A DNA stretch of 42,162 bases. Source: Lactobacillus sp. CBA3606 (GTDB lineage: Bacteria > Bacillota > Bacilli > Lactobacillales > Lactobacillaceae). Under the pieces are notes generated by a model. The model did not search any database and had not been told where the DNA came from. It worked only from the letters and a program-made list of their open reading frames with translations. The DNA lies in NCBI RefSeq assembly GCF_002970935.1, contig NZ_CP027196.1, positions 1-42,162 on the forward strand, written 5' to 3'. The position numbers were made by a program, and so were the translations under genes. This document shows positions 41,817 to 42,162 of the stretch, in pieces (position 1 is the first letter of the stretch; each line of letters starts with the position of its first letter).

Positions 41817-42162
41817 GGCGAATTTACAATTGAAATGCAACACAAAGTAAAAAAATAAACCCATACCGGGTAGAATATGTTTAACGACCAAATCAAACAA
41901 TTCGAGGTATCCGGTATGAGCTATAAACATCTTACTACAAAAGAACGTGAAATACTTATGTTTTTACGAACTAAGGGGTTATCTATCCGGGCTGTTGCGT
42001 TACGGCTGGGGCGAAATCCAAGCACTATTTCACGGGAGTTAAAACGTTGTGCAGGTAATTATTCCCCAAGCAAAGCAGATAATGACTATCATCAAAAGCG
42101 GCAGAATTGTCACAAGAAGCGGCTATTAGACAGCCATCCACAATTACGCCGTCAAATTGTTC
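41817..42162 (+). mobile_element. IS30 family element, left part (continues at 1)
   Basis: The left terminal repeat starts at 41817 (ggcgaatttacaattgaaat) and matches the right repeat at 725-749. The element is cut by the window end and resumes at base 1. Confidence 0.88.
41916..42162 (+). CDS. IS30 family transposase, N-terminal part (continues at 1)
   Basis: 82 complete codons from ATG 41916: YKHLTTKEREILMFLRTKG, SIRAVALRLGRNPSTISREL (the IS30 helix-turn-helix) and DYHQKRQNCHKKRLLDSHPQ. The window ends one base into a codon. Bases 1 and 2 complete it as CAT (His), and the frame continues to 740. N-terminal DNA-binding part and catalytic part together give a normal-length IS30 transposase. 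The upstream ggtatccgg region has no strong ribosome binding site. Confidence 0.93.
   Translation, partial: MSYKHLTTKEREILMFLRTKGLSIRAVALRLGRNPSTISRELKRCAGNYSPSKADNDYHQKRQNCHKKRLLDSHPQLRRQIV

Noticed and set aside
1-42162. CRISPR array, tRNA or rRNA genes
   Set aside because: No regularly spaced repeats of the right size and no tRNA- or rRNA-like sequence were seen.

Overview
The window reads as one complete, circular plasmid (42,162 bp) of a lactic acid bacterium of the Lactobacillaceae. The host guess rests on an Apf-type LysM cell-wall protein, an ISLpl1-like IS30 element, the other IS30/ISL3/IS256 families, holin-like type I toxins and a class Ib nrd operon with NrdR boxes. Circularity is inferred from the ends: the IS30 transposase that begins at 41916 and runs off at 42162 continues in frame, without a missing or extra base, at base 1 and stops at 740. 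The joined gene has 328 codons plus stop, and terminal inverted repeats lie at 41817 and 749. I see no tRNA, rRNA or CRISPR.

Layout. 1-749: right part of the boundary IS30. 1124-1840: secreted LysM/Apf-like protein. 2041-3054: IS5 and ISL3 relics. 3172-4254: butanediol-dehydrogenase-like enzyme. 4301-6037: IS256 relic cut by an intact ISLpl1-like IS30. 6072-9139: plasmid maintenance (parA, a small ParB-like partner, an AT-rich repeat array, a probable antisense RNA, and only the tail of a probable replication initiator). 9393-13004: RelB/MazF-like toxin-antitoxin pair, a mobilisation module (two small genes, one broken, an oriT, a MOBQ relaxase). 13118-15103: topoisomerase III fragment interrupted by an intact IS256. 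15350-17897: YitT membrane protein, resolvase, truncated IS3. 18026-22657: nrdI-nrdE-nrdF2-nrdF, where nrdF2 is a radical-less NrdF paralogue. 22801-26614: type I toxin locus 1, a broken HD hydrolase, a resolvase and its relic, and an intact IS3. 26769-27828: IS30 with a nonsense-mutated transposase. 27853-30698: Na+/H+ antiporter and ClC transporter. 30900-33317: type I locus 2, an hsdS tail, IS30, resolvase. 33432-36375: Kup potassium transporter, an LPXTG-protein relic, a MarR regulator. 36505-38419: rearranged IS30 ends, half an hsdS, type I locus 3, ISL3 relic. 38488-41561: glycine-betaine ABC transporter. 41817-42162: left part of the boundary IS30.

The cargo fits two themes. NapA-like Na+/H+ antiport, ClC transport, Kup potassium uptake and an OpuA-like betaine importer form an osmotic/ionic-stress set. 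The nrd operon supplies deoxyribonucleotides under likely host NrdR control. Stability would come from parA/parB, a type II toxin-antitoxin pair and up to three type I loci. The plasmid looks mobilisable but not self-conjugative.

Most notable points: (1) an intact NrdF paralogue that has lost four of six metal ligands and the radical tyrosine yet keeps the NrdE-binding tail, recalling the yeast Rnr2/Rnr4 pair; (2) absence of any intact replication initiator, which together with closure inside an IS raises the question whether the molecule is really a stand-alone replicon; (3) three unlisted type I toxin loci; (4) several precise IS30-end rearrangements.
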